From positions 56,096 through 120,095 of the forward strand of contig VBBN01000031.1 of assembly GCA_005888735.1 (NCBI GenBank): a DNA stretch of 64,000 nt, read 5' to 3'. The first letter of the stretch is position 1, and each line of letters opens with the position of its first letter. The stretch is from Candidatus Bathyarchaeota archaeon (GTDB lineage: Archaea > Thermoproteota > Bathyarchaeia > 40CM-2-53-6). The notes beneath the pieces were generated by a model, which ran no database searches, was not told the origin of the DNA, and worked only from the letters and a program-made list of their open reading frames with translations. Below, one piece after another: positions 17,908 to 26,403 of the stretch. The position numbers and the translations under genes were made by a program.

Positions 17908-18948
17908 CTAGTTGAGGTTGAATGTAAGCCGATAGTCCGTGTGTGTTGTCGTACTTCCTGTTGGGTAGATTCGGAGATAAGAGTCGATGGTAGAGAGTCC
18001 TGAGCTGGTGGTTGTGAGCCGAACTGCGAGAAAAACTGTCGCGGATGCCCCGAGTGTGTATGTAGGTCCTGTTTGGGTTGGCAGACTTCCGCTGAGGGCC
18101 TGTAGTTGGGTCGAGGCTGGGTTGTGGAACCAGGCTGTGAAGTTGGATATCCTTCCGATGTTGGTTTGGGAGAGCGTTGACGTGTCGAGCTTGATATTGT
18201 AGGCTGTTGCCTGCTGGTTGACGATCTTCAACACGTAATCGTAAACTGCATGATAGTAGTGTAGCCTGACTAGGTTTGCTTTCTGGTTCCAAGAAGCGTT
18301 GCGACTGGCAGAGATCTTGACTTTGACCTGGCCCGCGGAGGTATAGAACTGGGGATTCGACGTCACTGTTAGCTGTTGAGTTTCATCAGTGCCAGCTGTC
18401 CCGGACGACGTGTAGGTAGAGTAGCCTTGTCCGCTTGTCGGATACGCGTTTCCGGTGTAGTTGAATATCTGAATCGTTACGCTAGCTGACGACTTATCAT
18501 ACTGCTGGACTATGGTGAGGTTCAGCTGGACTGGCCCGGCTGTTGTGACTGAGAAGATGAACTCGGTCGCAGCATTTTGCGGGTTTACTGCCCCGACGCT
18601 TCCGGTTATGAAGTAGTTGGAATCTGTAGCGTTGACGCTTCCCGGGACCGTTCCCGATGAGTATGTGCCGGTGACGATATTGTACGATGTTGGAAAGTAA
18701 AGCGCCGGCGAAGTAGGCAGGGCAGGCGTTGTCACCCTGGCACTCGTGCTATTGGTGAATATGGTGTTGCTAGCAGCATTGCCTGCTTGAAAGATAACGC
18801 TAGGGGCACTGACAAGGGACGAGCTTCTTAGGTCCGGAGAGTAGTACTTGGCGGCGCATGCAGGCTCAAGAAGAAAGACTAGTAAGAGACAGATTGCGGT
18901 AATCGATGTTCCGCTTCGACCCAGGATGTTCACTGCTGAGTCCTCCAT
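17908..18948 (-). CDS. Exported Ser/Thr-rich β-protein of unknown function
   Basis: Not a recognised family. The 346-residue product has a signal peptide (SGTSITAICLLLVFLLEPACA, about residues 13-33), followed by a long Ser/Thr/Asn-rich region with alternating hydrophobic residues, typical of surface β-sandwich proteins, and many NxS/T sequons that could be glycosylated in archaea. There is no C-terminal anchor. It lies downstream of three co-oriented genes (19172-20647), after a 223-base gap containing a hairpin at 19025-19044, so it may belong to the same surface-structure cluster. Confidence 0.7.
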   Translation of the reverse strand: MEDSAVNILGRSGTSITAICLLLVFLLEPACAAKYYSPDLRSSSLVSAPSVIFQAGNAASNTIFTNSTSARVTTPALPTSPALYFPTSYNIVTGTYSSGTVPGSVNATDSNYFITGSVGAVNPQNAATEFIFSVTTAGPVQLNLTIVQQYDKSSASVTIQIFNYTGNAYPTSGQGYSTYTSSGTAGTDETQQLTVTSNPQFYTSAGQVKVKISASRNASWNQKANLVRLHYYHAVYDYVLKIVNQQATAYNIKLDTSTLSQTNIGRISNFTAWFHNPASTQLQALSGSLPTQTGPTYTLGASATVFLAVRLTTTSSGLSTIDSYLRIYPTGSTTTHTDYRLTFNLN

Positions 18949-19024
18949 AAAGAACGGTTCTTGAGAATATCTGGGTACTGAGCTGCCATTATGCAGAGAG
19001 TGGTCTCAAGCTTTTCTGGGATCG

Positions 19025-19044
19025 AAGACTCCTTGGGGAGTCTT
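19025..19044. repeat. Perfect 8-bp hairpin between two exported-protein genes
   Basis: AAGACTCC-TTGG-GGAGTCTT is an 8-bp perfect stem with a 4-base loop. It lies after the gene ending at 19172 and 77 bases before the start of the gene at 18948. It could be an RNA processing or attenuation element, or an operator. There is no T-run on the minus strand after it, which argues against a simple terminator. Confidence 0.5.
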
Positions 19045-19171
19045 TCCACTTCCAATGGACTGGTCATTCTCTCTCCAGCTCCTGAAACATGATTTCGGGG
19101 AAGCCAAGGAAGGGACCCTGCGAGCCCCTTTCTTGGCATGCCCCTCGGACACCGCTAAGATGGGTGGGAGT

Positions 19172-19756
19172 TTACTGTACGTCGATGTACAGGTCTATGG
19201 TGGCTGTGCTTGCCGTTATTGTGTTGCTTGCTGCTCCGGTGACTTCAACGCGTACATACCAGGTTGTGCTGGCTGCGAGGGAAACGAATGTTGTTGGAGA
19301 GCCGCTGACTGTGAATGAGCCACCTCCGGTGATCGTCATGGCGGTTCCTTGGACGTTGTTGCTGGCGTCGACGATCCTGAAGACTATGGTGTTGTAGGCT
19401 GTTGATGTGCCGCTTTGGAGATTGGCCCGTAGGCGGACGTTGTGGGCTGAGGTGTCAGAGTTCTGTATGCCGACTGATTGCTCGTATGTGCCTGTTGCGT
19501 TGGGGTAGCCTTTGATACTGGTCAGTTTGACATAGGTGTTGTTGGTGCCGAGTGTGCCGCCCGCGGTGGTGAAGTCTGCGGCGCAACCGCCGCAGAAAGC
19601 AACTGTTGTCTTGCTGATCGTGGATACGGACCTGTACTGTAATCCGTAGTAGACGGCAGCGCTCGCGGTCATGACGAAGAGTGTGGATAGGAATAGTAGT
19701 CCCAGTCTTAGGGATTTTTTGTTGTGAAGAGCTGATAGAATCTTGAAGCTTTTCAT
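19172..19756 (-). CDS. Exported β-protein, TasA/camelysin-like layout
   Basis: A 194-residue protein with a hydrophobic segment near residues 17-34 (LGLLFLSTLFVMTASAAVYYG) followed by a predicted all-β domain rich in Ser/Thr/Gly, containing CGGC near residue 55. The layout (basic start, one helix ending in an Ala-rich cleavage site, then a ~150-residue β-sandwich with a motif of the type VGIQNSDTSAHNVRLRA) resembles TasA/camelysin-like filament subunits and the related archaeal bundling pilins. This is resemblance in organisation, not a firm homology call. It is four bases from the upstream membrane-protein gene. Confidence 0.65.
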   Translation of the reverse strand: MKSFKILSALHNKKSLRLGLLFLSTLFVMTASAAVYYGLQYRSVSTISKTTVAFCGGCAADFTTAGGTLGTNNTYVKLTSIKGYPNATGTYEQSVGIQNSDTSAHNVRLRANLQSGTSTAYNTIVFRIVDASNNVQGTAMTITGGGSFTVSGSPTTFVSLAASTTWYVRVEVTGAASNTITASTATIDLYIDVQ

Positions 19757-19759
19757 ATT

Positions 19760-20446
19760 CTAATTGTCACCTCCCACCTCGTCCTTTGACGGTGCTTCTT
19801 CCCATTCGTCTCGGGGTCCAGGCCGCAGATTGAACGGTAGCTCAGTGTCTAGCGAGATTTCCGGTGGGGTTTCACCGTTCTCGCTGGTTGTTGCAGGTTG
19901 CGAGACGCTCGCTGGTTGTGGCGAGGGGTTTGATTCCCTGGTGGCTGATGTGTTGGCTAGCCGCTTTGCCGCCTGGCGTAGGAAGCCGAAGATGCTCAGG
20001 CCACTGAGCGCCAACGAGACTCCTAGTATGGTGATTGCGCCGAGCCCGAAGCTTACGTCTCCGCCGCTTCCGACGAAGGAGGTGACGAAGAAAAGCGAGG
20101 TCATTACTGTTGGAACTGTGACTGTTCCAGAGAAGGTGGTCGCGAGAGTGATTCTTCTCCGGACGAATCCCAAGTACAGGTTGAGACCCGTGACGTTGGC
20201 TAGGCTGGCGCTTAGGTAGACGATGCTGATCCAGAAACGTGTCGGGTCTGTTGGAGTTTGACCGAAGACTCCGGTGTTTACGTAGCCTTGGTTGATGAAT
20301 AATTGTCCGAGCCCGATTATGGCGGCTCCTTGGAACAGGTATTGGAGGGTTGAGGGTAGCTCTTTGTCGAGGAGGGCGCTGAGGAGGCTCATGGCCAGGA
20401 ATATGTCGATTCCTAGCAGCATGAAGAACTCCGGGAGCAGCCCCAT
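19760..20446 (-). CDS. Polytopic membrane protein with acidic cytoplasmic tail
   Basis: Function not recognised. The first ~160 of 228 residues contain about five hydrophobic helices. The remaining tail is disordered and rich in Pro, Ser and acidic residues, ending in DEVGGDN. It sits in an operon between an AbrB-like regulator (9 bases upstream) and the exported β-protein (3 bases downstream), which suggests a role in export or anchoring of that protein. No signal peptidase motif was seen. Confidence 0.7.
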   Translation of the reverse strand: MGLLPEFFMLLGIDIFLAMSLLSALLDKELPSTLQYLFQGAAIIGLGQLFINQGYVNTGVFGQTPTDPTRFWISIVYLSASLANVTGLNLYLGFVRRRITLATTFSGTVTVPTVMTSLFFVTSFVGSGGDVSFGLGAITILGVSLALSGLSIFGFLRQAAKRLANTSATRESNPSPQPASVSQPATTSENGETPPEISLDTELPFNLRPGPRDEWEEAPSKDEVGGDN

Positions 20447-20455
20447 CGCAATCGC

Positions 20456-20647
20456 CTAGCTTGAATGGCTGCCAGTTTGGTGGGGCTTTTCTTGGATTGA
20501 ATAGACGAGTCGTTGGCCGCTGGTGGTGTCTTCGATGGTTAGGTTGAGGATGCTGTTGTCGTCGATTTCTAGGAGTTGTGCGAGGTCTTTGGGAATGAGG
20601 AGGTATCTGCTGCTCTTGATGCGTGTGGGTGTGAGTGTTATGCCCAA
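20456..20647 (-). CDS. AbrB/SpoVT-type swapped-hairpin DNA-binding protein
   Basis: A 63-residue protein from a TTG start. The pattern TRIKSSRYLLIPKDLAQLLEIDDNSILNLTI is that of an AbrB-like domain (strand, xIPKxL, helix, strand). It is the first gene of the minus-strand cluster of membrane and exported proteins and could regulate them or itself. A possible TATA box (gtagaaaatag on the minus strand) lies immediately upstream. Confidence 0.7.
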   Translation of the reverse strand: MGITLTPTRIKSSRYLLIPKDLAQLLEIDDNSILNLTIEDTTSGQRLVYSIQEKPHQTGSHSS

Positions 20648-21409
20648 CTATTTTCTACCGGCTGGACGGTTAGCTACAGCTTAGTCCAGGCTGGGCTTAC
20701 AACAGCTGTAACCACGTTCTCGGCGCCAAGGAAACAGGTTCCCGACGACTTCCAGGCTACATTTTAGACATGAATGTGTCAAGCCTCGCTGAGGAGGATT
20801 GAGTGGCTCTTGTCGAACTTGAATTGCTAGGGTCAACTATGGAATATCGGCTCGGGACTCAGCAAAACGACCCGAACTCTCGCGTCTCAAATCACCGCAT
20901 GCGTACCCGGTCGTTTTTTCGAGGTTGTTTCCTGTCCGGCGGGGAGAATGGGCGATCCTCGGTGACAGGTGCCAGAATGGGCGAGTCCAGAATTTTGGGA
21001 TCATTGATTCGTTAGCATTTTCCTTCATCGGGCCAATGCGACCGTTAATGGTCGTTGACAGATTGCGACTCAGGGCTTATTCTAGGCGATTTTCAGGCCC
21101 GAAATGTTTCATGCACTCTGAGAAGAAAACCATCGGGTTTCTCCGATCTTGAAATTGGAGTTGTCAGTGTTGCCCGGCTGGATAGTGTCCGGTCTTCGGG
21201 CTCAACGTTGGGACCTACTGTATCTTCTCTTCTCTTTTCGAAGCCTTTGAAAACGCACATTTCCAGCGTGGGGACTGTCGGATTTTCCGGTTCGATGCTT
21301 ACTAGATTTCACCATCTGAATCCGCCTACATAATGCTCCATTGCTGTTTAAAGTGGATTTCCATGGAAATGGAACCGGACAAAGTACCTGGAAGCTCTGC
21401 TTCTATGAG
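20648..21409. other. Intergenic region, 762 bases, no gene recognised
   Basis: No frame here resembles a protein family. Two structures are visible. A 9-bp inverted repeat (AAAACGACC at 20864-20872, GGTCGTTTT at 20909-20917) ends in a run of six T. An 11-base direct repeat AGAATGGGCGA occurs at 20945-20955 and 20974-20984. The region might hold a non-coding RNA or a decayed gene, but nothing supports a specific call. Confidence 0.4.
20864..20920. repeat. Inverted repeat with T-run
   Basis: Nine perfect complementary bases separated by 36 bases, followed on the plus strand by TTTTTT. It could form a stem and terminate an RNA transcribed rightward, but no gene on that strand precedes it. Reported as structure only. 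Confidence 0.35.
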
Positions 21410-22003
21410 CTACCTGTGCCGCCTCTCTGTGACCTCTTCGTGCTCTATTACGATTGCGGACCCGATCACTACTCGCGGGTCTATGTCGGCCGTGATGGAG
21501 ATGTTGAACTGGTCTCTGATGGAGACCCATGTCTTGTGGACCCGGGCAACCTCAACCTGGTTTACCGCCATTTGATAGTCGTGTTCCGTAAAGTTCCCGT
21601 AGATGCGCATGAACTCGACACTGTTTCGTTCCAGCCAGTACTCGCTCCCAAACAGTCGCATGAGTTTCTTTCTTATGACGCCCAACTCGTTTCCCGATGA
21701 ATCCTTTATGTTGAACCGTTTTCGCAATGACAGGATCTTGCCTTCGAGGTGCATGACCTCAGAGTGGTTCCTGTCGAAGACAGTAAATTTTGCCGGCAAC
21801 TGGAAGAAATTCCCATCCGCCTCGCCGAGATAATTCCCCTGGCGATCCTGCAAATCATAGTGTTCGCGAAGAGAGAGCAGTTTCTTGTTCATGACAATGT
21901 CCTTGGAGGAGAATGGAGAAGAAGAGTTGGGACCCGGAGGCGTAGGCTCAACCATAATAGCTGCACCGAGTACACCTGCAAAGTCTTCTATATGAAAAGC
22001 CAA
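21410..22003 (-). CDS. LURP-one-related/scramblase-like protein
   Basis: A 197-residue protein with the LOR fold pattern: alternating strands with recurring motifs such as YDLQDRQGNYLGEADG, ILSLRKRFNIKDSSGNELG and MRIYGNFTEHDYQM, ending in the hydrophobic strand VVIGSAIVIEH. The family is related to Tubby and phospholipid scramblases; function in archaea is unknown. The true start is probably MNKKLLSLREHYD (about 37 residues in), since the first residues are low-complexity and not part of the fold. Confidence 0.8.
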   Translation of the reverse strand: MAFHIEDFAGVLGAAIMVEPTPPGPNSSSPFSSKDIVMNKKLLSLREHYDLQDRQGNYLGEADGNFFQLPAKFTVFDRNHSEVMHLEGKILSLRKRFNIKDSSGNELGVIRKKLMRLFGSEYWLERNSVEFMRIYGNFTEHDYQMAVNQVEVARVHKTWVSIRDQFNISITADIDPRVVIGSAIVIEHEEVTERRHR

Positions 22004-22164
22004 CGCCTGGCTAATCTCGTGTACATGTCAGAAAATTCTGGGGGTCACAAGCTCGACCGTAGGAAAGGAACGGAGTGAAAACGTTCGATGAGTCCGGGCT
22101 CACGGCTTGACGTTGAGAGCCCAACCTATATCATGGGGATACGCGTATGAAATGGTGAGAAGAA

Positions 22165-22398
22165 ATGGACCAACCCCCCTCTGCAGTTGGTATGGTTTGG
22201 AGAACTGTACTGACGGTCCTCGTCCTTGCAGGAGCCTTGGTGGGCTCACTCTGGTACGTCGCTTTTGAGGCTAAGGGTTTTACTCTCTTTCAACAGCTCG
22301 TGGTGGTTCTGATAGCTTTCATCGTTGCCATCGCAGTTGTTTCAATCGTCTGGATCACCTGGGCTGGAAGGAGAGGATTCATGCGACCCTGGCACTAG
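22165..22398 (+). CDS. Small membrane protein, two helices
   Basis: A 77-residue protein with two clear transmembrane helices (VWRTVLTVLVLAGALVGSLW and LVVVLIAFIVAIAVVSIVW) and a short basic C-terminus. No family recognised. It lies about 110 bases upstream of the P-type ATPase on the same strand and might be an accessory subunit, which is only a guess from position. Confidence 0.65.
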   Translation: MDQPPSAVGMVWRTVLTVLVLAGALVGSLWYVAFEAKGFTLFQQLVVVLIAFIVAIAVVSIVWITWAGRRGFMRPWH

Positions 22399-22505
22399 CG
22401 GCGACCGCAGGTTCTCCCTGTGACCTGTTAGCCGATTAGCCAGGCTTGCACTGAAGAGTCCCTGCGCGGATTCCTTATTGCGCGCGAGAAGAAAGAGAGC
22501 GAGCG

Positions 22506-25085
22506 TTGACTGAGCCGTCGCAGCTAGTAGTTGCGCCGGAAGAGCCGCTAGCTCTACCTGAAGACGGGCTTTTCCGCGGGCTGAGAAGCTCGCCTAGCGG
22601 GCTTACCCAGGAGGAGGCAGAACGCCGACTAAGGCAATTCGGGCCCAACTCTCTTGCCAAGAGAAAGAAACGGGCCGCGATAGTTCGATTTCTGTTCTAC
22701 TTCAGAAGTCCTCTAATAATCATACTGATTCTGGCAGGGGCTGTCTCCACCTTCTTCAGAGAGCTTAGCAGCGCAGCGATTATCTTCGTAATAGTCTTCA
22801 TCAGCGTCATCCTAGGGTTCTACCAGGAATCGAAGGCAGAGAGTGCCGCCGAGCTCTTGAGGGATAAGGTTCCGACTACCGCCACCGTTCTCAGGGATTG
22901 CGTCAAGAGGGAAGTCAGAATCGCAGATATTGTTCCGGGTGACGTGGTCCAGCTCTCAGCTGGCGACATTGTCCCCGCGGACTCGAGAATCATCAGTGCA
23001 AAGGACCTTCTTGTCGACCAGTCGTCGCTGACAGGAGAGTCGTACCCTGCGGAGAAGGGGGCATTTCCAGTCTCCAGCGTTGGCGCGGTGACTGAGAGAC
23101 CTGACTGCGTCTTCCTCGGGACCTCTGTCCTCGGCGGACTTGCGACAGCCATTGTGGTAAAGACTGGAGGCTCGACCGAGTACGGAAAAATAGCCGGAAA
23201 ACTTGCTGCGAAGGAGCCTGAAACTGAGTTTGAGAGGGGGCTCAGAAAATTCGGTTATCTGATAACCCAAGTCACCTTTCTCCTCGTAATCTTCGTCTTC
23301 TTCGTGAATGCTCTCCTCAAAAGAGACGTCTTGCAATCGCTGCTCTTTGCAGTGGCATTGGCAGTAGGAATCACCCCCGAACTGCTACCTCTCATTGTCT
23401 CAGTGAACCTCTCGAAAGGGGCGATTGCGATGTCCAAGAAAGGAGTCATTGTGAAACGGCTGGCGTCGATACAAAACTTCGGAAGCATGGACATCCTGTG
23501 CACCGACAAGACGGGCACTTTGACAGAGAACAAGATCACGCTGTTCTCATACACAGATCACAACGGAGAAGTCAACGAAAAGATCCTAGAATACGCCTTC
23601 CTCAACAGCTTCTATCAAAGTGGATTGAAAAGTCCACTAGACGAAGCAATCCTCCAGGGCAAGAAGCTAACAGTCGGAGAATACACAAAGGTTGACGAGA
23701 TTCCCTTCGACTTCAACAGAAAACGGGTCTCAATAGTAGTCGACGGCGGTGGGCAAAGGCTCCTCATCACAAAAGGTGCTCCTGAGGAAATCCTGCGGGT
23801 CTGTTCCCTCTGTGAAATAGAGGGAAAGGTTCTCAACCTCAATCGCAACGACCGTGTCGCAATCGACAAGAGATTCCAACAGCTGAGTTCTGACGGGTTG
23901 AGGGTCTTAGGAGTAGCATACAAGGCTGTTGAGAATGCGGAGGCCTACGGTGCGCAAGATGAGTTTGAGATGACGTTTCTCGGTCTAATAGCCTTCACAG
24001 ATCCTCCCAAAGCAACTGCAAGGGAATCCCTCGAACTACTGAGACGGGCCAATGTGTCATTGAAGATTCTCACTGGAGACAGTGATCTCGTTACGGTCAA
24101 TGTGTGCGAGCAACTGGGCCTAACCGTGAGGGGGGTCGTTCTAGGAAGTCAGTTGTCGGAATTGCGCGGCGATGCGTTGGCGAGAGTTGTAGAGGAAGCG
24201 AACATTTTCGCTAGAGTGACGCCGGGACAGAAGGATAGGATAATGGCAGCGCTCAGGGACAATGGACACGTGGTCGGGTTCCTCGGTGATGGCATAAACG
24301 ATGCCGCAAGCATCAAGACCGCAGATGTTGGAATATCAGTTGACAATGCGGTCGATGTAGCGAAAGAGTCTGCTGACATTATTCTGTTGCAGAAGGACCT
24401 GACGGTTCTTCAGCAAGGTGTCTTGGAGGGAAGGAAAACCTTCGGCAACACAATGAAATATGTGATGATGGGAACCAGTTCAAACTTTGGAAACATGTTT
24501 AGCGCAGCGGGCGCCTCCCTGTTTCTGCCCTTCCTCCCGATGCTTCCCGAGCAGATACTCCTGAACAACCTGCTCTATGACTTCTCCGAGCTTGCAATCC
24601 CAATCGACAACGTAGACCGGGAATTCATCGAAAAGCCCAGACGCTGGGACGTATCATTTGTCAGGAACTTCATGCTATTCTTCGGTCCCATCAGCTCCTT
24701 GTTTGACTTTCTGACTTTCTTCGTGATGCTCCTTGTTTTCAACGCCAGCGAGCCACTCTTTCAGACCGGTTGGTTTCTCGAATCGCTGTCCACTCAGACG
24801 CTTGTCATCTTCATCATTCGTACCAGAAGGATTCCGTTCTACAAGAGCAGGCCAAGCACTACATTGCTCTTGAGCTCGTTTGGTGCAGTCATCTTTGCCA
24901 TCGCCCTGCCCTTTTCACCTCTAGCAGGTTTTCTCAAACTTGTAGCACCTCCACCGGCCTTCCTGATCGTGCTGGCCTTGTTTGCAGGTGCTTACCTATC
25001 CTTGGCTGAAGTACTGAAAAAGGTGTTCTACGGACGGCTGGAGAAACGGAATACTCGTCCGGCCGGACCCATACTACGAGCCTAG
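22506..25085 (+). CDS. P-type ATPase, MgtA-like (Mg2+ type, P3B)
   Basis: An 859-residue cation pump. The phosphorylated aspartate is D334 in DKTGTLT, the actuator motif TGES is at 176-179, and the hinge motif GDGINDA is near residue 597. The membrane helices and the segments GFYQESKAESAAELLRD and SSNFGNMFSAAGAS fit the MgtA/MgtB group rather than calcium or heavy-metal pumps. No N-terminal metal-binding domain is present. TTG at 22506 is used, since the family begins with a short tail before the GLTQEEAERRL motif. Mg2+ import is the inferred role. Confidence 0.88.
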   Translation: MTEPSQLVVAPEEPLALPEDGLFRGLRSSPSGLTQEEAERRLRQFGPNSLAKRKKRAAIVRFLFYFRSPLIIILILAGAVSTFFRELSSAAIIFVIVFISVILGFYQESKAESAAELLRDKVPTTATVLRDCVKREVRIADIVPGDVVQLSAGDIVPADSRIISAKDLLVDQSSLTGESYPAEKGAFPVSSVGAVTERPDCVFLGTSVLGGLATAIVVKTGGSTEYGKIAGKLAAKEPETEFERGLRKFGYLITQVTFLLVIFVFFVNALLKRDVLQSLLFAVALAVGITPELLPLIVSVNLSKGAIAMSKKGVIVKRLASIQNFGSMDILCTDKTGTLTENKITLFSYTDHNGEVNEKILEYAFLNSFYQSGLKSPLDEAILQGKKLTVGEYTKVDEIPFDFNRKRVSIVVDGGGQRLLITKGAPEEILRVCSLCEIEGKVLNLNRNDRVAIDKRFQQLSSDGLRVLGVAYKAVENAEAYGAQDEFEMTFLGLIAFTDPPKATARESLELLRRANVSLKILTGDSDLVTVNVCEQLGLTVRGVVLGSQLSELRGDALARVVEEANIFARVTPGQKDRIMAALRDNGHVVGFLGDGINDAASIKTADVGISVDNAVDVAKESADIILLQKDLTVLQQGVLEGRKTFGNTMKYVMMGTSSNFGNMFSAAGASLFLPFLPMLPEQILLNNLLYDFSELAIPIDNVDREFIEKPRRWDVSFVRNFMLFFGPISSLFDFLTFFVMLLVFNASEPLFQTGWFLESLSTQTLVIFIIRTRRIPFYKSRPSTTLLLSSFGAVIFAIALPFSPLAGFLKLVAPPPAFLIVLALFAGAYLSLAEVLKKVFYGRLEKRNTRPAGPILRA

Positions 25086-25246
25086 GTCGAGTGTTTCTAT
25101 TCAAACGCACAGCGTAGATTGTCGAGGGCGATTCTGATACGCAAGTTGAGACACTTTAGGCATCCTAAGGACAACGCTCAGTTGTCCGGTTCTCTTGGTT
25201 AGGTAAAGACTCCTAAAAAGAAATAAGGTCCAACCACTATCGAGTG

Positions 25247-25253
25247 GGTGAGA
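25247..25253 (+). promoter_or_regulatory. Shine-Dalgarno site deciding the start at 25256
   Basis: GGTGAGA lies 2-5 bases before the ATG at 25256 and matches the archaeal 16S 3' end. It makes ATG 25256 more likely than the GTG at 25244, which lies upstream of the site. Confidence 0.55.
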
Positions 25254-25255
25254 AG

Positions 25256-25636
25256 ATGTCGTCATCTTATGAATTAGAGTCCGGTGAGCGGGTCGCTCGC
25301 ATAATAGGCCTGCCGAAAGAAGACAGCGAGGCACCTTTAGCAGAATCCAAGTTCCTGAGAGCAGTGGAAGGCCTCCGAAAAGTCTACCCGAAGATCATTG
25401 AGGCCCGCGCAACCGTAAAAACCACAGAACTGCCCAAGGAGCGGAAACGGTACGAAGTGCAGGTACTAGTTGAGCTGCCAGGCCACAGGTTCGATTTCGT
25501 TGAAGAAGGATGGTCTCTAGCCGAAACATTCGACGGTGTTGCGCGCAAATTGAAGAGTTTGAAGACAAAGCCGGAGAAGAACCCGACTTACCGGAGGCAT
25601 CCTACTAGGGCAGAGTTCGAGTCCGCTACAATGTAG
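25256..25636 (+). CDS. Small RaiA/HPF-like αβ protein
   Basis: A 126-residue protein. The stretch from residue 38 on reads as strand-strand-strand-helix (IIEARATVKTTELPKERKRY, EVQVLVELPGHRF, AETFDGVARKLKSLKT), the pattern of the ribosome hibernation factor fold, although the first helix is divergent. The C-terminal tail is basic (NPTYRRHPTRAEF). A ribosome-associated role is possible but unproven. It is intact and preceded by a good ribosome-binding site. It converges on and overlaps the RDD gene by 11 bases. Confidence 0.6.
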   Translation: MSSSYELESGERVARIIGLPKEDSEAPLAESKFLRAVEGLRKVYPKIIEARATVKTTELPKERKRYEVQVLVELPGHRFDFVEEGWSLAETFDGVARKLKSLKTKPEKNPTYRRHPTRAEFESATM

Positions 25637-26213
25637 GCGACCCGCTGCTCTCTTTGACGACTATTGTGTTCGCAACCATGTCGCCTAGCCGTTTCTTTTT
25701 CTCCTCTACTTCAACTAGTATGAAACCTAGAATATAGAAGAAGGGCAGCCAGTCAATGATGCGCAGCAAGTTACGTATTAGCGCTCGCCCCATGTCAATG
25801 GGTCTCCGGGTCGTCTCGTCAACCACCTGGATTCCTAACATGCTCTTTCCAAACGTCTGCCCGGTTGTTCCCTCGAAATAGCTGAAGTAGAGCAGCCATA
25901 GCAAGAAGTCCAGTAGAATGAGAGGGCCGAAGAAGATGTCAAAGCCGAATCTGGCAGTGAAAGCTCCAAGAATAAGAGCAGGGATCACGAATACAAGAGA
26001 GACAAACGCGAGAATTATGTGGTCGATTAGTACCGCAACAAACCTATCTCCTATGGATGCGTAATTTCCCGCGGCTGGGAATGACTGGGGTTGAGGCATA
26101 GGTGCAGGCCTTGGTGTCGTGGCGACCGGGCTTCCAGGCACTGGGCTACCACATGCAGGGCAGAAAGTTGCATCAGCAGGCAGCGTCTTTCCGCAACGAT
26201 GACAAAACGCCAA
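25626..26213 (-). CDS. RDD-family membrane protein with N-terminal zinc ribbon
   Basis: A 195-residue protein. Residues 1-25 form a zinc ribbon (CHRCGKTLPADATFCPACG), then a Pro-rich linker, then an RDD domain with three hydrophobic helices and the conserved charged motifs IGDRFVAVLIDHII, TFGKSMLGIQVVD and RNLLRIIDWLPF. RDD proteins have been linked to ion exchange in a few bacteria but the general role is unknown. ATG at 26213 is directly in front of the ribbon. Confidence 0.88.
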   Translation of the reverse strand: MAFCHRCGKTLPADATFCPACGSPVPGSPVATTPRPAPMPQPQSFPAAGNYASIGDRFVAVLIDHIILAFVSLVFVIPALILGAFTARFGFDIFFGPLILLDFLLWLLYFSYFEGTTGQTFGKSMLGIQVVDETTRRPIDMGRALIRNLLRIIDWLPFFYILGFILVEVEEKKKRLGDMVANTIVVKESSGSPTL

Positions 26214-26403
26214 CTTACAAATCGCGAGCCCGTTCTACGAATGAGTACTTAACCCCTAGGCTCCAGAGTGTTTCAAAACTCGTCAAGTTTGACCCTAGGT
26301 TAGGTAAAAGACACTGGCACCGGGTCGCGTCTTGACCCAGACCCTAGAGTAGAGGTATCAGGATTCTTAACTCCGTCAAGTTCCGCCAAGTCTACGGCAG
26401 ACA

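Noticed and set aside
18930..19139. 69-residue minus-strand frame upstream of an exported protein
   Set aside because: It overlaps the start of the 17908-18948 gene and the hairpin, and its sequence is low-complexity.
20945..20984. Two copies of AGAATGGGCGA as a CRISPR-like start
   Set aside because: Only two short copies, 18 bases apart, with no further repeats or cas genes.
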